NCBI RefSeq assembly: GCF_026163685.1 | Contig: NZ_JAOXSR010000010.1 | Location: 1-64,000 of the forward strand | Source of the DNA: Oerskovia flava | Lineage (GTDB): Bacteria > Actinomycetota > Actinomycetes > Actinomycetales > Cellulomonadaceae | DNA: 64,000 nt | Direction: 5' to 3' | Shown: positions 37,699 through 49,726 of the stretch, one piece after another | Layout: the number at the start of each line of letters is the position of its first letter | How positions within the stretch are numbered: position 1 is the first letter of the stretch | The notes under the pieces: model-generated | The model's input: the letters and a program-made list of their open reading frames with translations, nothing else | What the model was told of the DNA's origin: nothing | Databases searched by the model: none | Made by a program: the position numbers and the translations under genes

Positions 37699-38085
37699 CT
37701 AGGGCGGACCCAGGACCCGGCCGTCGGGGTCGCCGGGCCGTCGCGGGCGCAGCATGGCGGGGGCCGGCCACGGCAGCGCGAACCGCTCGACGGGGACGTC
37801 GATCGCGCCGAAGTCGTCCGTCTGGACCACGACGCCGTCCGGTGTGACCTCGACGAGGCGCACCCGCAGCGGCTCGCCGCCGTCCTGCTCGAGCATCCAC
37901 ACGTCGGCGAGCCACGCCAGCCCGGTGTCCTCGAGCGCCTCCTCGGCGGTCGTCCAGTCGACCGGGCCCGTCATGTCGTGGCCAAGGATCGAGACCGCGA
38001 CCCAGTCGTCGGCCTCGGGCCTGATCCACCCGATGGGTTCGCGGTCGTCGTGTCGGCGGTGCGGGATCCAGTCGGCGGGCAGCAT
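37699..38085 (-). CDS. Hypothetical protein
   Basis: A 128-residue acidic soluble protein with no signal peptide or membrane segment. It begins MLPADWIPHRRHDDREPIGW and contains GLAWLADVWMLEQ and VVQTDDFGAIDVPVERFALPWP, consistent with a small beta-rich domain. I recognise no family. Codon use is like that of its neighbours, and the frame ends cleanly before the convergent PerM-type gene, so it is likely real. Confidence 0.75.
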   Translation of the reverse strand: MLPADWIPHRRHDDREPIGWIRPEADDWVAVSILGHDMTGPVDWTTAEEALEDTGLAWLADVWMLEQDGGEPLRVRLVEVTPDGVVVQTDDFGAIDVPVERFALPWPAPAMLRPRRPGDPDGRVLGPP

Positions 38086-38130
38086 CGTGCCAGCCTAGGG
38101 ACGGCGAAACCTCGATGTCCCGCTCTTTGC

Positions 38131-38200
38131 CGAGGTAGAACCACTGTCGCCGAGGTAGAACGCCCGAACGTTCTACCTCGCGGACCGGGGTTCTACATCG
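38131..38200. repeat. Symmetric four-copy GTTCTACCTCG repeat
   Basis: The 11-bp motif CGAGGTAGAAC occurs at 38131-38141 and 38151-38161, then inverted as GTTCTACCTCG at 38170-38180 and GTTCTACATCG (one mismatch) at 38190-38200. Spacers within each pair are 9 bp. The two inner copies form a perfect 12-bp stem (38151-38162 with 38169-38180, loop CCCGAA). It lies after the cofE stop (minus strand). It may terminate cofE, or be a dispersed repeat family or a protein-binding array. Confidence 0.85.
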
Positions 38201-38204
38201 TGGG

Positions 38205-39140
38205 TCAGGCCTCGGGTACCGGTTCGCTGCCCTGACCCTCGAGGAGGCCCTCGGCGAACCCTTCCTGGTAGCCGTCGGCGTAGCCCGACTCGGCGCCGTC
38301 GTCGTAGCCGCGCTCGTACGCCTCGGTGCTGCCCTCGCGGAACATGTCGTCGTCGGCCGCGCGCACGATCACGCGGGCGCCCGGGCCGTCGTCCGCGGTC
38401 ACGAATCGGCCGAGCCCGCGCACGACGGCGACCGGCCGCCCGGCGGTCTTGCCCCGCACCAGCTCGCTGGCCGCGGCGATCTCGTCGGCGACCGCCGTCA
38501 CCGTCACCGACAGCTCACGACCGTGAGAGTCGGTACCCCCGCGCAGGTCCTCCAGCGGCACGACGCCGGCGCACCCGATCGCGAGATCGGTCAGACCCTC
38601 GCGCCACGCGCGTCCGGCGGTGTCGCTCACGACGACGCCCACCCGCACGCCGAACCGCTCCTGGAGCGCCGCACGCAGGGCGCGGGCCGAGGCGTCGGGG
38701 TCGACCGGCAGGAGCAGCACGGTCCCGTCCGGCGTGTTGGAGGCGTCGACCCCGGCCGCGGCCATGACGAGACCGAGCCGGTTCTCGACGATCCGCAACG
38801 TCCCGCCGGGGTGCGTGCGCGAGGCCACGACCCGCACCGTCTCGGCCGTGATCGCGTCCTCGCGGTCGCTCGCCGCGACGACGCGGCCCTCCGCCTTCGA
38901 CACGACCTTGCTCGTCACGACGACCACGTCGCCGTCGGCCAGCGCACCGCCCGGTCGGGGCGCCGCCTCGAGGGCGTCCGCGATCATCCCGGCGAGGTCG
39001 TCGCCCGGCGCGACCTCCCCGATGCCCGACGGCGCCCACACCGCGAAGGAGGCGTCCTCGCCCGGGTGCCCGGCGGCGTCGGGCACGTCGGGGTCGGGCA
39101 CGTCGGCGTCGGGCACGTCGCCCGCGGCAGGTCCACTCAT
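38205..39140 (-). CDS. cofE: Coenzyme F420-0:L-glutamate ligase
   Basis: Adds glutamate residues to F420-0 using GTP. The 311-residue product has the CofE segments [41 protein letters not shown] and [21 protein letters not shown]. The nitroreductase-like domain fused to CofE in mycobacterial FbiB is missing. The ends are unusual: an N-terminal DVPDx repeat, and a C-terminal tail after about residue 265 with repeating Y-x2-GY-x-DG steps ending in an acidic helix. The ATG at 39140 overlaps the FGD-like gene's stop (ATGA). Confidence 0.93.
   Translation of the reverse strand: MSGPAAGDVPDADVPDPDVPDAAGHPGEDASFAVWAPSGIGEVAPGDDLAGMIADALEAAPRPGGALADGDVVVVTSKVVSKAEGRVVAASDREDAITAETVRVVASRTHPGGTLRIVENRLGLVMAAAGVDASNTPDGTVLLLPVDPDASARALRAALQERFGVRVGVVVSDTAGRAWREGLTDLAIGCAGVVPLEDLRGGTDSHGRELSVTVTAVADEIAAASELVRGKTAGRPVAVVRGLGRFVTADDGPGARVIVRAADDDMFREGSTEAYERGYDDGAESGYADGYQEGFAEGLLEGQGSEPVPEA
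39078..39120 (-). repeat. 15-bp tandem repeat in the 5' end of cofE
   Basis: Three nearly perfect 15-bp units (GTCGGGCACGTCGGn on the plus strand, from 39078, 39093 and 39108) encode the [10 protein letters not shown] repeats. The unit length preserves the reading frame. Confidence 0.85.
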
Positions 39141-40141
39141 CGGGTCAGCTTCGGCAGCACGTCGCGGCTGAAGACGTCGATCCACTCGCGCTGGTTGCGC
39201 CCGACGTTGTGCAGGTAGATGCGGTCGAAGCCGAGGTCGACGAACTTCTGGATATAGGCGCGGTGCTCGTCCGGGTCGGACGAGATGACCATCCGGCCCT
39301 CGAAGTCCTCCGGACGCACGAGCTTGGCCATCTGCTCGAAGTCGTGCGGCGAGCGGATGTCGGCCTTGGGGAACTTCATCCCGCCGTTGGGCCACTCGGT
39401 CATGGCGTTCGTCAGCGCCTCGGCGTCGGTGGCCGCCCACGACATGTGCAGCTGAAGGACCTTCGGCATGTGCTCGGGGTCGCGCCCGGACTCGCGCACG
39501 CCGTCGTCGAACTTGCCGAACAGCATCGAGATCTTCTCGAGCGGCGCGCCGACCGTGATGAGCCCGTCGGCGTGGCGGCCCGCCCGCTTGGCGGTGACCG
39601 GGCCCGCGGTCGCGACGAGGATCTCCGGCGGCACGTCCGGCATGGTCCACAGGCGCGTCGACTCGAGCTTGTAGAACTGCCCGGAGTGCTTGACGTCCTT
39701 GCCGGCGAGGGAGGCGGTGAAGAGCTTCTTGATGATCTCGATCGCCTCGAACATCCGGTTGATGCGCTCGGGGGCCTCGGGCCAGTACCCCGCGACGACG
39801 TGCTCGTTGAGCGCCTCGCCCGAGCCGAGCCCGAGCCAGTGCCGGCCGGGGTACATCGCCGCGAGCGTCGCGGACGCCTGCGCGACCATCGCCGGGTGCC
39901 AGCGGAACGTCGGCGCCGTGACACCGGGGCCGAGGTCGCCGGTCGTGCGCTCGCCGAGCGCGGACAGCACGTTCCAGACGAACGCCGAGTGACCCTGCTG
40001 CGGGACCCACGGTTGGAAGTGGTCGGCGGCCATCACCCCGCTGAAGCCACGGCTCTCGGCGTACTCGCTGAGGGCGATCACCTCCGTGGGGTGGAACTGC
40101 TCCAGCATGGCGGCGTACCCGATGGTGAGCGCAGAAGACAT
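39137..40141 (-). CDS. F420-dependent LLM oxidoreductase, FGD-like (TIGR03557 family)
   Basis: A 334-residue TIM-barrel enzyme. [15 protein letters not shown] and [13 protein letters not shown] match the catalytic His/Trp and Glu positions of mycobacterial F420-dependent glucose-6-phosphate dehydrogenase, and VASDPDE-like and [11 protein letters not shown] segments match the C-terminus. It may supply F420H2 from a sugar phosphate, but family members also use other substrates. It is coupled to cofE, linking production and use of the cofactor. Confidence 0.9.
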   Translation of the reverse strand: MSSALTIGYAAMLEQFHPTEVIALSEYAESRGFSGVMAADHFQPWVPQQGHSAFVWNVLSALGERTTGDLGPGVTAPTFRWHPAMVAQASATLAAMYPGRHWLGLGSGEALNEHVVAGYWPEAPERINRMFEAIEIIKKLFTASLAGKDVKHSGQFYKLESTRLWTMPDVPPEILVATAGPVTAKRAGRHADGLITVGAPLEKISMLFGKFDDGVRESGRDPEHMPKVLQLHMSWAATDAEALTNAMTEWPNGGMKFPKADIRSPHDFEQMAKLVRPEDFEGRMVISSDPDEHRAYIQKFVDLGFDRIYLHNVGRNQREWIDVFSRDVLPKLTR

Positions 40142-40215
40142 GGCCAGAGCCTATCCCCGCCGACGGCGGTGGACACGTCCGTGACGCGACGACGGATCTG
40201 GGAAGATAGGTGACC

Positions 40216-42966
40216 ATGAGTGCCTTCTCGTCAGCCGACCCCACGCCCAGCTCCCCGGACACCGTCGGGAGCGCCCCCGACGTCGTGCGCGCCGTGGTCT
40301 CGGGCGTACCGGACCGGGTGAGCCTCGACGGTCTCGAGGCCACGTACGACGCCCGCTGGAGCGAGCAGGGCACGTACGCCTTCGACCGCACGAAGACCCG
40401 CGCCGAGGTGTACTCCATCGACACCCCGCCGCCCACGGTCTCGGGCTCGCTGCACGTGGGTCACGTCTTCTCCTACACGCACACCGACGTCGTCGCGCGC
40501 TTCCAGCGCATGCGCGGTCGTGAGGTGTTCTACCCCATGGGCTGGGACGACAACGGCCTGCCGACCGAACGGCGCGTGCAGAACTTCTACGGCGTGCGCT
40601 GCGACCCGAGCCTGCCGTACGTCGAAGGCTTCGAGCCTCCGCAGCAGGGCAGCGAGGACGGGTCGGGCAAGGCCCCCAAGCTCTCCGACCAGGTCCCGGT
40701 CTCGCGGCGCAACTTCATCGAGCTGTGCGAGCGGCTGACCGGCGAGGACGAGAAGCAGTTCGAGGCGCTGTGGCGCCGGCTCGGGCTGTCGGTCGACTGG
40801 TCGCACCACTACCAGACGATCGACGCCAACGCCCGCACGGTGGCGCAGCGCGCGTTCCTGCGCAACCTCGCCCGCGACGAGGCCTACCAGGCCGAGGCCC
40901 CGGGCCTGTGGGACGTCACCTTCCAGACCGCGGTCGCGCAGGCCGAGCTTGAGGCCCGCGAGTACCCCGGCCACTTCCACAAGGTCGCGTTCCACCCGAG
41001 CGACGGCGGTGCGCCGGTGCACATCGAGACGACACGTCCCGAGCTCCTGCCCGCGTGCGTCGCGCTCGTGGCGCACCCGGACGACGAGCGGTACCAGCAC
41101 CTGTTCGGCACGACGGTCACCTCGCCGCTGTTCGACGTCGAGGTGCCCGTCCTCGCGCACCCCGCCGCCGAGCCCACCAAGGGCGCCGGCATCGCGATGT
41201 GCTGCACCTTCGGCGACCTCACCGACGTGCAGTGGTGGCGCGAGCTGCAGCTGCCGACGCGCTCGATCATCCAGCGCGACGGCCGCATCTCGCGCGAGAC
41301 CCCCGAGTGGCTCACGAGCGAGCGCTCGCGCGCCCTGTTCGCCGAGATCGAGGGCAAGACGACGTTCTCCGCCCGCACCGCCGTCGTGGACGCCCTGCGC
41401 GCGTCGGGCGACCTCGCGGGCGAGCCCGTCGCGACCCAGCGCATGGCGAACTTCTTCGAGAAGGGCGACAAGCCCCTCGAGATCGTCACGTCGCGCCAGT
41501 GGTACATCCGCAACGGCGGGCGCGACGCCGCGCTGCGCGACGAGCTGCTCGGCCGCGGCAGGGAGCTCGGCTTCCACCCCGACTTCATGCGCGTGCGCTA
41601 CGAGAACTGGGTCGGTGGGCTCAACGGCGACTGGCTCGTCTCCCGCCAGCGGTTCTTCGGCGTCGCGATCCCCCTGTGGTACCGGGTCGGCGCGGACGGC
41701 ACCGTCGAGCACGACGACCCGATCGTGCCGGACGAGGCGTCGCTGCCCGTCGACCCGTCGTCCGACGTGCCGCCCGGGTACAGCGCCGACCAGCGCGGGG
41801 TGCCGGGCGGGTTCGTCGGCGAGGCCGACGTCATGGACACGTGGGCGACGTCGTCGCTCACCCCGCAGATCGCGGGCGGCTGGGAGCGCGACCCGGACCT
41901 CTTCGAGCGGGTCTTCCCCATGGACCTGCGCCCGCAGGGCCAGGACATCATCCGCACGTGGCTGTTCTCGACCGTGGTGCGCTCGCACCTCGAGTTCGGC
42001 TCGCTGCCGTGGGCCAACGCCGCGATCTCCGGCTGGATCCTCGACCCGGACCGCAAGAAGATGTCGAAGTCCAAGGGCAACGTCGTCACCCCGATGGGCC
42101 TGCTCGAGGAGCACGGCTCGGACGCGGTGCGCTACTGGGCGGCGTCCGCCCGCCTGGGCACCGACGCCGCCTTCGAGGTCGGCCAGATGAAGATCGGCCG
42201 ACGCCTCGCGATCAAGGTGCTCAACGCCTCGAAGTTCGCGCTGTCGTTCGGCGTCGACCCGGAGTCCGGCACCGGTGAGATCACCCTCGACCCCGCCCTC
42301 GTCACGGCCGAGCTCGACCGGGCGATGCTCGCCGGGCTCGCCGACGTCGTCGACCGGGCCACGGAGGCCTTCGACGCCTACGACCACACGCGGGCCCTCG
42401 AGATCAGCGAGACGTTCTTCTGGACGTTCTGCGACGACTACCTCGAGCTCGTGAAGGACCGCGCGTACGGGGCGGGCGCGGGCGCCGCCGACGTGAACGC
42501 CGCAACCCGGTCCGCGCGCACCGCCCTCGCGATCGCTCTCGACGTCTTGCTGCGGCTGTTCGCCCCGGTGCTGCCGTTCGCGACCGAGGAGGTCTGGGGC
42601 TGGTGGCGGACCGGCTCGGTGCACCGCGCGCCGTGGCCGACGTCCGACGTCGCGCGCGCGGCGTCCGCCGGGGCCGACCCCGCCGTGCTCACCGCCGCGG
42701 GCCACGCGCTGGCCGCGCTGCGCAAGGTGAAGTCCGAGGCAAAGGTGTCGATGCGCACGCCGATCCTCGCCGCCGAGCTGGCGGTCCCCGCCGCCGCACG
42801 GGCCGGTGTGGAGTCGGCGCTGGTGGACCTGCGCGGCGCAGGCCGGGTCACCGGCACGCTCGACCTCGTCGAGACCACCGAGGGTCAGGGCGACGCGGCC
42901 GTGCAGGGCGGGCTCGTCGTCGTCCGCTCCGAGCTCGGCGAGCCCGAGGCGCGCCGCAAGGGCTGA
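40216..42966 (+). CDS. valS: Valyl-tRNA synthetase
   Basis: Charges tRNA-Val and edits threonine. The product is 916 residues with class I signatures HVGH (about residue 81) and KKMSKSKGN (about 615), the CP1 editing domain and an anticodon-binding domain. The ATG at 40216 has AGGT close upstream; a GTG at 40210 is two codons earlier. It is separate from folC, which follows ileS here rather than valS as in mycobacteria. A strong hairpin follows the stop. Confidence 0.96.
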   Translation: MSAFSSADPTPSSPDTVGSAPDVVRAVVSGVPDRVSLDGLEATYDARWSEQGTYAFDRTKTRAEVYSIDTPPPTVSGSLHVGHVFSYTHTDVVARFQRMRGREVFYPMGWDDNGLPTERRVQNFYGVRCDPSLPYVEGFEPPQQGSEDGSGKAPKLSDQVPVSRRNFIELCERLTGEDEKQFEALWRRLGLSVDWSHHYQTIDANARTVAQRAFLRNLARDEAYQAEAPGLWDVTFQTAVAQAELEAREYPGHFHKVAFHPSDGGAPVHIETTRPELLPACVALVAHPDDERYQHLFGTTVTSPLFDVEVPVLAHPAAEPTKGAGIAMCCTFGDLTDVQWWRELQLPTRSIIQRDGRISRETPEWLTSERSRALFAEIEGKTTFSARTAVVDALRASGDLAGEPVATQRMANFFEKGDKPLEIVTSRQWYIRNGGRDAALRDELLGRGRELGFHPDFMRVRYENWVGGLNGDWLVSRQRFFGVAIPLWYRVGADGTVEHDDPIVPDEASLPVDPSSDVPPGYSADQRGVPGGFVGEADVMDTWATSSLTPQIAGGWERDPDLFERVFPMDLRPQGQDIIRTWLFSTVVRSHLEFGSLPWANAAISGWILDPDRKKMSKSKGNVVTPMGLLEEHGSDAVRYWAASARLGTDAAFEVGQMKIGRRLAIKVLNASKFALSFGVDPESGTGEITLDPALVTAELDRAMLAGLADVVDRATEAFDAYDHTRALEISETFFWTFCDDYLELVKDRAYGAGAGAADVNAATRSARTALAIALDVLLRLFAPVLPFATEEVWGWWRTGSVHRAPWPTSDVARAASAGADPAVLTAAGHALAALRKVKSEAKVSMRTPILAAELAVPAAARAGVESALVDLRGAGRVTGTLDLVETTEGQGDAAVQGGLVVVRSELGEPEARRKG

Positions 42967-42994
42967 GAACGACCGTCGCCCAAGCGGCGGACGC

Positions 42995-43030
42995 ACCGAG
43001 GGCGGGCACCATCTGGTACCCGCCCTCGGT
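42995..43030. terminator. Bidirectional terminator hairpin after valS
   Basis: A perfect 12-bp stem (42995-43006 with 43019-43030) and a 12-nt loop that itself contains ACC-ATCT-GGT lies between the convergent valS and BaeRF2-like genes, 15-30 bp from each stop. There is no long T-run on either side. Confidence 0.85.
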
Positions 43031-43044
43031 GGTTCGACCGACCG

Positions 43045-44241
43045 TCAGACGATCTCCCGCATCCGCTGCGGGTCGCCGGACATGCTCGCGGCCTGCTCGC
43101 TCGGGGTGCCGTCGTCCCACCAGCGCAGGACCGCGCCGACACCGTCGATGAGCTCGACCGCACCCGCCGGGGCGAAGGTCAGACCGGCGTCCTGGCCCAG
43201 CGCGGCCCGGACCAGCCCGACCGTGGCCGGGAGCTCCTCCATCGCGTCGGTGACGCCCAGGTCGGCCAGCTCGGACCTCGTGACCGCGATGTGCAGCGGG
43301 TCGGGCCCGATCCAGACGGTGCGACCGTCGAGCTCGGTGTCCGGCCCGTACTCGTCCGAGAGGATGAGCTCGCGCACCTGTCCGCGGCGCAGGACGGCGA
43401 CCACGTCGCCGAGCTCTGTCGTGCCACCCTCGTCACGTCCTTGCTCCTGACGAAAGTCGGCGAGCACCTTCTCGGTCCGCTGGACGCGGAACCGCTCGAC
43501 CGCCTCCGCGATCCTCGCCTCGAGGGCCTCCTCGTTGACGCCGGGACCGCGCGCTCCGCCGGGGACGTCCACGACCAGCTCGAGCACCCGCTTCGAGAGC
43601 GCGCCCCGCAGCAGGGACACGGCCCGCACGTCACCCGTCAGCAAGATGAGCTCGGGCCGGTGCTCGGTGACCTGACGCTCCAGCTCGGTCGCCACCGTCT
43701 CCGCGTTGCGCTCCCAGGAGTCCTCCACGCGAGACTCGATCGTCGCGCGCTTCGTGCTGGTGCTGCTCGCCTTGCTGATGACGTCGTGGCTGCCCTCCAC
43801 CGACTCCGACTCCTGGTAGGGGACGTGGCCTCCGGCCACCGACCACGTGAGGTCGGCGCCCTGGCGGTCCACGACCACCCGGACGTAGTCGACCGACTCG
43901 TCAGCGGCGCGCGCCGCCTGCAGCAGCGCCGGGACGGAGCCCCAGACCCCCTTCGTGAGGTTCGGCGGGTCCTTGAGCACCCTGTCGACGAGGATCCCGC
44001 CGTCGTCGGCGATCAGGACACGTCCGTGGGCGCCGGGGGCGCGGGTCGGGACCGACACCGCCTCCTCGAGCTCGTCCAGGACCTCGGCAGGAGCACCGTC
44101 GTGCTGCAGGGAACGACGCACACCCCGCCAGCGCTGGACGACCTCCCGGTTCTCTGCCTCGCTCGGTCTCGTCGCATCGATGTACACCGTGGCGAAGGGG
44201 CCGGGTCGGCCGAGAAGGGGCTTGAGCCAGTCGATCTTCAT
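43045..44241 (-). CDS. BaeRF2 (Rv2629-like) domain protein
   Basis: A 398-residue protein related to mycobacterial Rv2629 and the bacterial 'archaeo-eukaryotic release factor family 2'. Recognisable segments are FATVYIDATRPSEAE near the N-terminus, VAGGHVPYQESESV, ERQVTEHRPELILLTGDVRA and RTEKVLADFRQEQGR. Release-factor-like domains suggest a ribosome-associated or hydrolytic role, possibly under stress, but this is unproven. GAGGT precedes the ATG at 44241. Confidence 0.82.
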   Translation of the reverse strand: MKIDWLKPLLGRPGPFATVYIDATRPSEAENREVVQRWRGVRRSLQHDGAPAEVLDELEEAVSVPTRAPGAHGRVLIADDGGILVDRVLKDPPNLTKGVWGSVPALLQAARAADESVDYVRVVVDRQGADLTWSVAGGHVPYQESESVEGSHDVISKASSTSTKRATIESRVEDSWERNAETVATELERQVTEHRPELILLTGDVRAVSLLRGALSKRVLELVVDVPGGARGPGVNEEALEARIAEAVERFRVQRTEKVLADFRQEQGRDEGGTTELGDVVAVLRRGQVRELILSDEYGPDTELDGRTVWIGPDPLHIAVTRSELADLGVTDAMEELPATVGLVRAALGQDAGLTFAPAGAVELIDGVGAVLRWWDDGTPSEQAASMSGDPQRMREIV

Positions 44242-44356
44242 GCGAACACCTCATGTCCGTCGACGTGGGGCGCCGGGCGCCCCGGGGACCTCTCCAGGGT
44301 GCTGCAGATCGAGACCGCGCGCCACACGGCACGGCACCACGACCGAGGTCGGCAGG

Positions 44357-44689
44357 TCAGGAGTACGTGTCGAGGACCGGCGGCTGCTCGCCGTGCGCCT
44401 GCGCGATCATCCGGTGGTGACGGATGACCTCCTTGACGATGAACTCGCGGAACTCCTCGGCGAACGCGGGGTCGAGCCCCGCCGACTCGGCGATCCCCGT
44501 CAGCCGCGCGATCTGCTGCCGGTCGCGGTCCGGGTCGGCGGCGGGCAGTCCGCCGGTCGCCTTCAGCTCGCCCACCCTGCGCGTGAACTTGAACCGCTCG
44601 GCGAGCAGGTGCATCAGCGCCGCGTCGATGTTGTCGATGCTGTCGCGCAGCGTGAGGATCTCGGGCGGCAGCTCGTGCGGCGACGTCAT
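44357..44689 (-). CDS. Chorismate mutase (AroQ class)
   Basis: A 110-residue all-helical protein. ILTLRDSIDNIDAALMHLLAERF carries the N-terminal active-site Arg, and FTRRVGELKA and DRDRQQIARL hold further conserved Arg and Lys. It converts chorismate to prephenate for Phe/Tyr synthesis; in actinobacteria this small form works with DAHP synthase. Its start is ATG 44689, divergent from the acyl-CoA ligase. Confidence 0.93.
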   Translation of the reverse strand: MTSPHELPPEILTLRDSIDNIDAALMHLLAERFKFTRRVGELKATGGLPAADPDRDRQQIARLTGIAESAGLDPAFAEEFREFIVKEVIRHHRMIAQAHGEQPPVLDTYS

Positions 44690-44815
44690 GACCCGATCCT
44701 AGGCCGCGAACCGGGTAGGGCGTCAGCGGGCGCCACCGGGCGTCACCGAGAAAGGTGAGACCGCGAGTACGGGGTACAGTCGTCCACCGTCCTACTACTC
44801 ACCGGAGAGTCGAGC
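44690..44815. promoter_or_regulatory. Divergent promoter region, chorismate mutase and acyl-CoA ligase
   Basis: This 126-bp gap must serve both genes. For the ligase a -10-like TACAGT (44775-44780) and a GGAGA ribosome-binding site just before 44816 are visible. The matching -35 is not clear. Confidence 0.4.
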
Positions 44816-46630
<1,815 letters not shown>

Positions 46631-46634
46631 CGGG

Positions 46635-47912
46635 TCAGGCGCTCTTCTCCCGCGGCGTGCGCTTGATCGCGCTGCGGGGGACGAGGGTCGGGTTGACGTT
46701 GTCGAGGACGACGTCGCGCGTGATGACGACCCGCTCGACGTCGTCACGGCTCGGGATGTCGAACATCACCTGCTGGAGGACCTCCTCCATGATGGCGCGC
46801 AGGCCGCGGGCGCCCGTGCCGCGCAGCAGCGCCTGCTCGGCGATCGCCCCGATCGCGTCGTCGGCGAACTCGAGCTCGACGCCGTCGATCTGGAACATCC
46901 GCTGATACTGCTTGACGAGCGCGTTGCGGGGTTCCGTGAGGATGCGGACCAGCGCGTCCCGGTCGAGCTGCGCGACCGACGCGATGACGGGCAGACGGCC
47001 GATGAACTCGGGGATCAGGCCGTACTTCTGCAGGTCCTCCGGCCGGACCTCGGCGAAGAGGTCCTCGTTGACCGTCGACTCCATCGGCGCACCGAAGCCC
47101 ACACCTCGCTTGCGGGCGCGTGCCGCGACGATCTCGTCGAGCCCGGCGAACGCGCCGGCCACGATGAACAGGACGTTCGTCGTGTCGATCTGGATGAACT
47201 CCTGGTGCGGGTGCTTGCGGCCGCCCTGGGGCGGCACCGAGGCGGTGGTGCCCTCGATGATCTTCAGCAGCGCCTGCTGGACACCCTCGCCCGAGACGTC
47301 CCGGGTGATCGACGGGTTCTCCGCCTTGCGGGCCACCTTGTCGACCTCGTCGATGTAGATGATGCCCGTCTCGGCCTTCTTGACGTCGAAGTCGGCCGCC
47401 TGGATGAGCTTGAGAAGGATGTTCTCGACGTCCTCGCCGACGTAGCCCGCCTCCGTGAGGGCCGTCGCGTCCGCGATCGCGAACGGGACGTTCAGCATCT
47501 TCGCCAACGTCTGCGCGAGGTAGGTCTTGCCGGTGCCCGTGGGGCCGATCAGCAGGATGTTGGACTTCGCGATCTCGATCTGCTGCGGGTCGTCCGCCGA
47601 CGGCCTCGCCGTCTCCCCCGCCTGGATCCGCTTGTAGTGGTTGTACACCGCGACCGCGAGCGCCCTCTTCGCGGCGTCCTGGCCGATGATGTACTGCTCG
47701 AGGAAGTCGAAGATCTCGCGTGGCTTGGGCAGTTCGACCAGGCCGAGCTCAGCTGCCTCGGACAGCTCTTCCTCGATGATCTCGTTGCACAGGTCGATGC
47801 ACTCGTCGCAGATGTACACGCCGGGTCCTGCAATGAGCTTCTTGACCTGCTTCTGCGACTTCCCGCAGAACGAGCACTTCAGCAGGTCAGCACCGTCACC
47901 GATCCGAGCCAC
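46635..47912 (-). CDS. clpX: ATP-dependent Clp protease ATP-binding subunit ClpX
   Basis: An AAA+ unfoldase that feeds substrates to ClpP1P2. The 425-residue protein has an N-terminal zinc finger (CSFCGKSQ then ICDECIDLC), Walker A GPTGTGKT, Walker [12 protein letters not shown] and a GVGFGA segment at the ClpP-binding loop. The GTG at 47912 has AAGGAG seven bases upstream. It follows clpP2, but a strong hairpin lies between them, so separate transcription is likely. Confidence 0.97.
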   Translation of the reverse strand: MARIGDGADLLKCSFCGKSQKQVKKLIAGPGVYICDECIDLCNEIIEEELSEAAELGLVELPKPREIFDFLEQYIIGQDAAKRALAVAVYNHYKRIQAGETARPSADDPQQIEIAKSNILLIGPTGTGKTYLAQTLAKMLNVPFAIADATALTEAGYVGEDVENILLKLIQAADFDVKKAETGIIYIDEVDKVARKAENPSITRDVSGEGVQQALLKIIEGTTASVPPQGGRKHPHQEFIQIDTTNVLFIVAGAFAGLDEIVAARARKRGVGFGAPMESTVNEDLFAEVRPEDLQKYGLIPEFIGRLPVIASVAQLDRDALVRILTEPRNALVKQYQRMFQIDGVELEFADDAIGAIAEQALLRGTGARGLRAIMEEVLQQVMFDIPSRDDVERVVITRDVVLDNVNPTLVPRSAIKRTPREKSA

Positions 47913-47996
47913 TACGCGTCTCCTTGCCTCGACCCTCTACGAGGGCCGACAGTACCCGAGGGGGCCATCCGCTGAACGTCTTCCCCCCATTGGACA

Positions 47997-48033
47997 CCAC
48001 CGGGGCGCCGTTGTCAGGTGGGCGCCCCGGTGG
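47997..48033 (-). terminator. Hairpin between clpP2 and clpX
   Basis: A 13-bp perfect stem (47997-48009 with 48021-48033, 11-nt loop) lies in the clpP2-clpX gap, suggesting that most clpP1P2 transcripts end before clpX. Confidence 0.75.
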
Positions 48034-48063
48034 GTCTGAGGGAATCTCGGAGGAAGGTGCCGG

Positions 48064-48768
48064 TCAGGGCTTGTTCTGGGAAGCCAGCTTGCGGCTCTCC
48101 AGGACGACGTCGACCAGCCCGTAGTCCTTCGCCTGCGCGGCGGTGAGGATCTTGTCGCGCTCGATGTCCTGGCGAACCTCCTCGACCGGCTTGCCCGAGT
48201 GCAGCGCGAGGGTGTCCTCGAGCCACTCGCGCATGCGGATGAGCTCGTTCGCGTGGATCTCGATGTCCGACGCCTGGGCGTAGCCACCACCCTCCATCGC
48301 GGGCTGGTGGATGAGCACACGCGCGTTCGGCAGGGCGAGACGCTTGCCCGGCTGACCGGCGGCCAGCAGCACGGCGGCGGCCGAGGCGGCCTGCCCGAGG
48401 CAGACCGTCTGGATCTGCGGCTTGACGTACTGCATCGTGTCGTAGAGCGCCGTCATGGCCGTGAACGACCCGCCGGGCGAGTTGATGTAGAGGATGATGT
48501 CGCGGTCGGTGTCCTGGCTCTCGAGCACCAGGAGCTGGGCCATGACGTCGTCCGCGGACGCGTCGTCGACCTGGACGCCCAGGAAGATGATGCGGTCCTC
48601 GAACAGCTTGGTGTAGGGGTCCTGGCGCTTGAAGCCGTACGCCGTCCGCTCCTCGAACTGCGGCAGGACGTACCGCGACGACGGCGCGCCGTGCGGCAGC
48701 GCGATGCCGGCGCCGGGTCCACCGGCGAGCCGCTGCGCGGTGGAGATGTACTGGGACTCGATGCTCAC
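48064..48768 (-). CDS. clpP2: ATP-dependent Clp protease proteolytic subunit ClpP2
   Basis: A 234-residue serine protease subunit. The catalytic Ser is in [13 protein letters not shown], the His in IHQPAMEGG and the Asp in the C-terminal third. In actinobacteria ClpP1 and ClpP2 form a mixed tetradecamer. The GTG at 48768 has GAGGAGA six bases upstream. It lies 53 bp after clpP1, giving the order tig, clpP1, clpP2, clpX. Confidence 0.96.
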   Translation of the reverse strand: MSIESQYISTAQRLAGGPGAGIALPHGAPSSRYVLPQFEERTAYGFKRQDPYTKLFEDRIIFLGVQVDDASADDVMAQLLVLESQDTDRDIILYINSPGGSFTAMTALYDTMQYVKPQIQTVCLGQAASAAAVLLAAGQPGKRLALPNARVLIHQPAMEGGGYAQASDIEIHANELIRMREWLEDTLALHSGKPVEEVRQDIERDKILTAAQAKDYGLVDVVLESRKLASQNKP

Positions 48769-48821
48769 GGGGTCTCTCCTCGGGTGATGGTCGAACGCTA
48801 CGACGGGTGCGGTGGCGTCCG

Positions 48822-49508
48822 TCAGGAGGCCGTGGTGCCGCCGCCGCCGGTCACCGACGAGGCGTTCGTGACGACGTGGTCGATGAAGCCGTACTCGAGC
48901 GCCTCGGGGGCCGTGAACCAGCTGTCGCGGTCGTTGTCCTTGAGGATCTTCTCGTAGGGCTGGCCGGTCTGCTCCGCCGTCAGCTCGGAGAGGACCTTCT
49001 TCATGTGCATGATGAGCTGGGCGTTGATGCGCACGTCCGTCGCGGTGCCCCCGATGCCGCCCGAGGGCTGGTGCATCATGACGCGGGCGTGCGGCGTCGC
49101 GTAGCGCTTGCCCTTGGTGCCGGAGGAGAGCAGGAACTGCCCCATCGACGCCGCCATGCCCATCGCGATGGTGGCGACGTCCGGCTGGATGTACTGCATG
49201 GTGTCGTAGATCGCCATGCCCGCGGTGATCGAACCACCCGGCGAGTTGATGTAGAGCCAGATGTCCTTCTCGGGGTCCTCCGCCGCGAGCAGCATCATCT
49301 GCGCGCAGATGGCGTTCGCGTTCTCGTCGCGCACCTCGGAGCCGAGCCAGATGATCCGCTCCTTGAGGAGCCGGTTGTAGATGGAGTCGTTCAGGGCCAG
49401 ACCGGCACCCTCGGCTCGTGCTGTCGGACCTGCCGTCCCTGCGGGCAAGAAGTGCTCGTTCACGTCCATCTCCTTCGTCGCTCCCTCGTACGTGCTCCCG
49501 GGACTCAC
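48822..49508 (-). CDS. clpP1: ATP-dependent Clp protease proteolytic subunit ClpP1
   Basis: A subunit of up to 228 residues. The catalytic Ser is in [13 protein letters not shown] and the His in [31 protein letters not shown] is the conserved N-terminal core. The start is uncertain. The GTG at 49508 has a distant AGGGAG, while an ATG at 49469 directly abuts GGAG, which is too close. Both give a complete mature enzyme, since the N-terminus is processed in this family. Confidence 0.95.
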   Translation of the reverse strand: MSPGSTYEGATKEMDVNEHFLPAGTAGPTARAEGAGLALNDSIYNRLLKERIIWLGSEVRDENANAICAQMMLLAAEDPEKDIWLYINSPGGSITAGMAIYDTMQYIQPDVATIAMGMAASMGQFLLSSGTKGKRYATPHARVMMHQPSGGIGGTATDVRINAQLIMHMKKVLSELTAEQTGQPYEKILKDNDRDSWFTAPEALEYGFIDHVVTNASSVTGGGGTTAS

Positions 49509-49678
49509 CGTCCCGGGGCCCGACTCCCTGACGCCCTCGGCGCCGTCGTCGCTGCAGTGACCCTAACGTGCACGGGTGCGCGGAATCGTCCCGACCCCAC
49601 GGCTTTTCGCTGACGGCGCAGGCACGCACCCCGAGCGCACCGCACGCGCCGCCCGCAGCGTCCTGCCGGGACGACGTC

Positions 49679-49707
49679 GGCCCCCACCTCGAAGCGAGGT
49701 GAGGGCC
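49679..49707 (-). terminator. Hairpin after tig
   Basis: A 7-bp stem (49685-49691 with 49695-49701, 3-nt loop) is extended by GGCCC/GGGCC across one C-A mismatch. It lies 20 bp past the tig stop, between tig and clpP1. Confidence 0.7.
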
Positions 49708-49726
49708 GACGCCGTGGTCGAGGAGA

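Noticed and set aside
40231-42996. A 921-codon minus-strand frame across valS
   Set aside because: It is antisense to valS, whose signatures are intact; the translation has no motifs and is compositionally biased.
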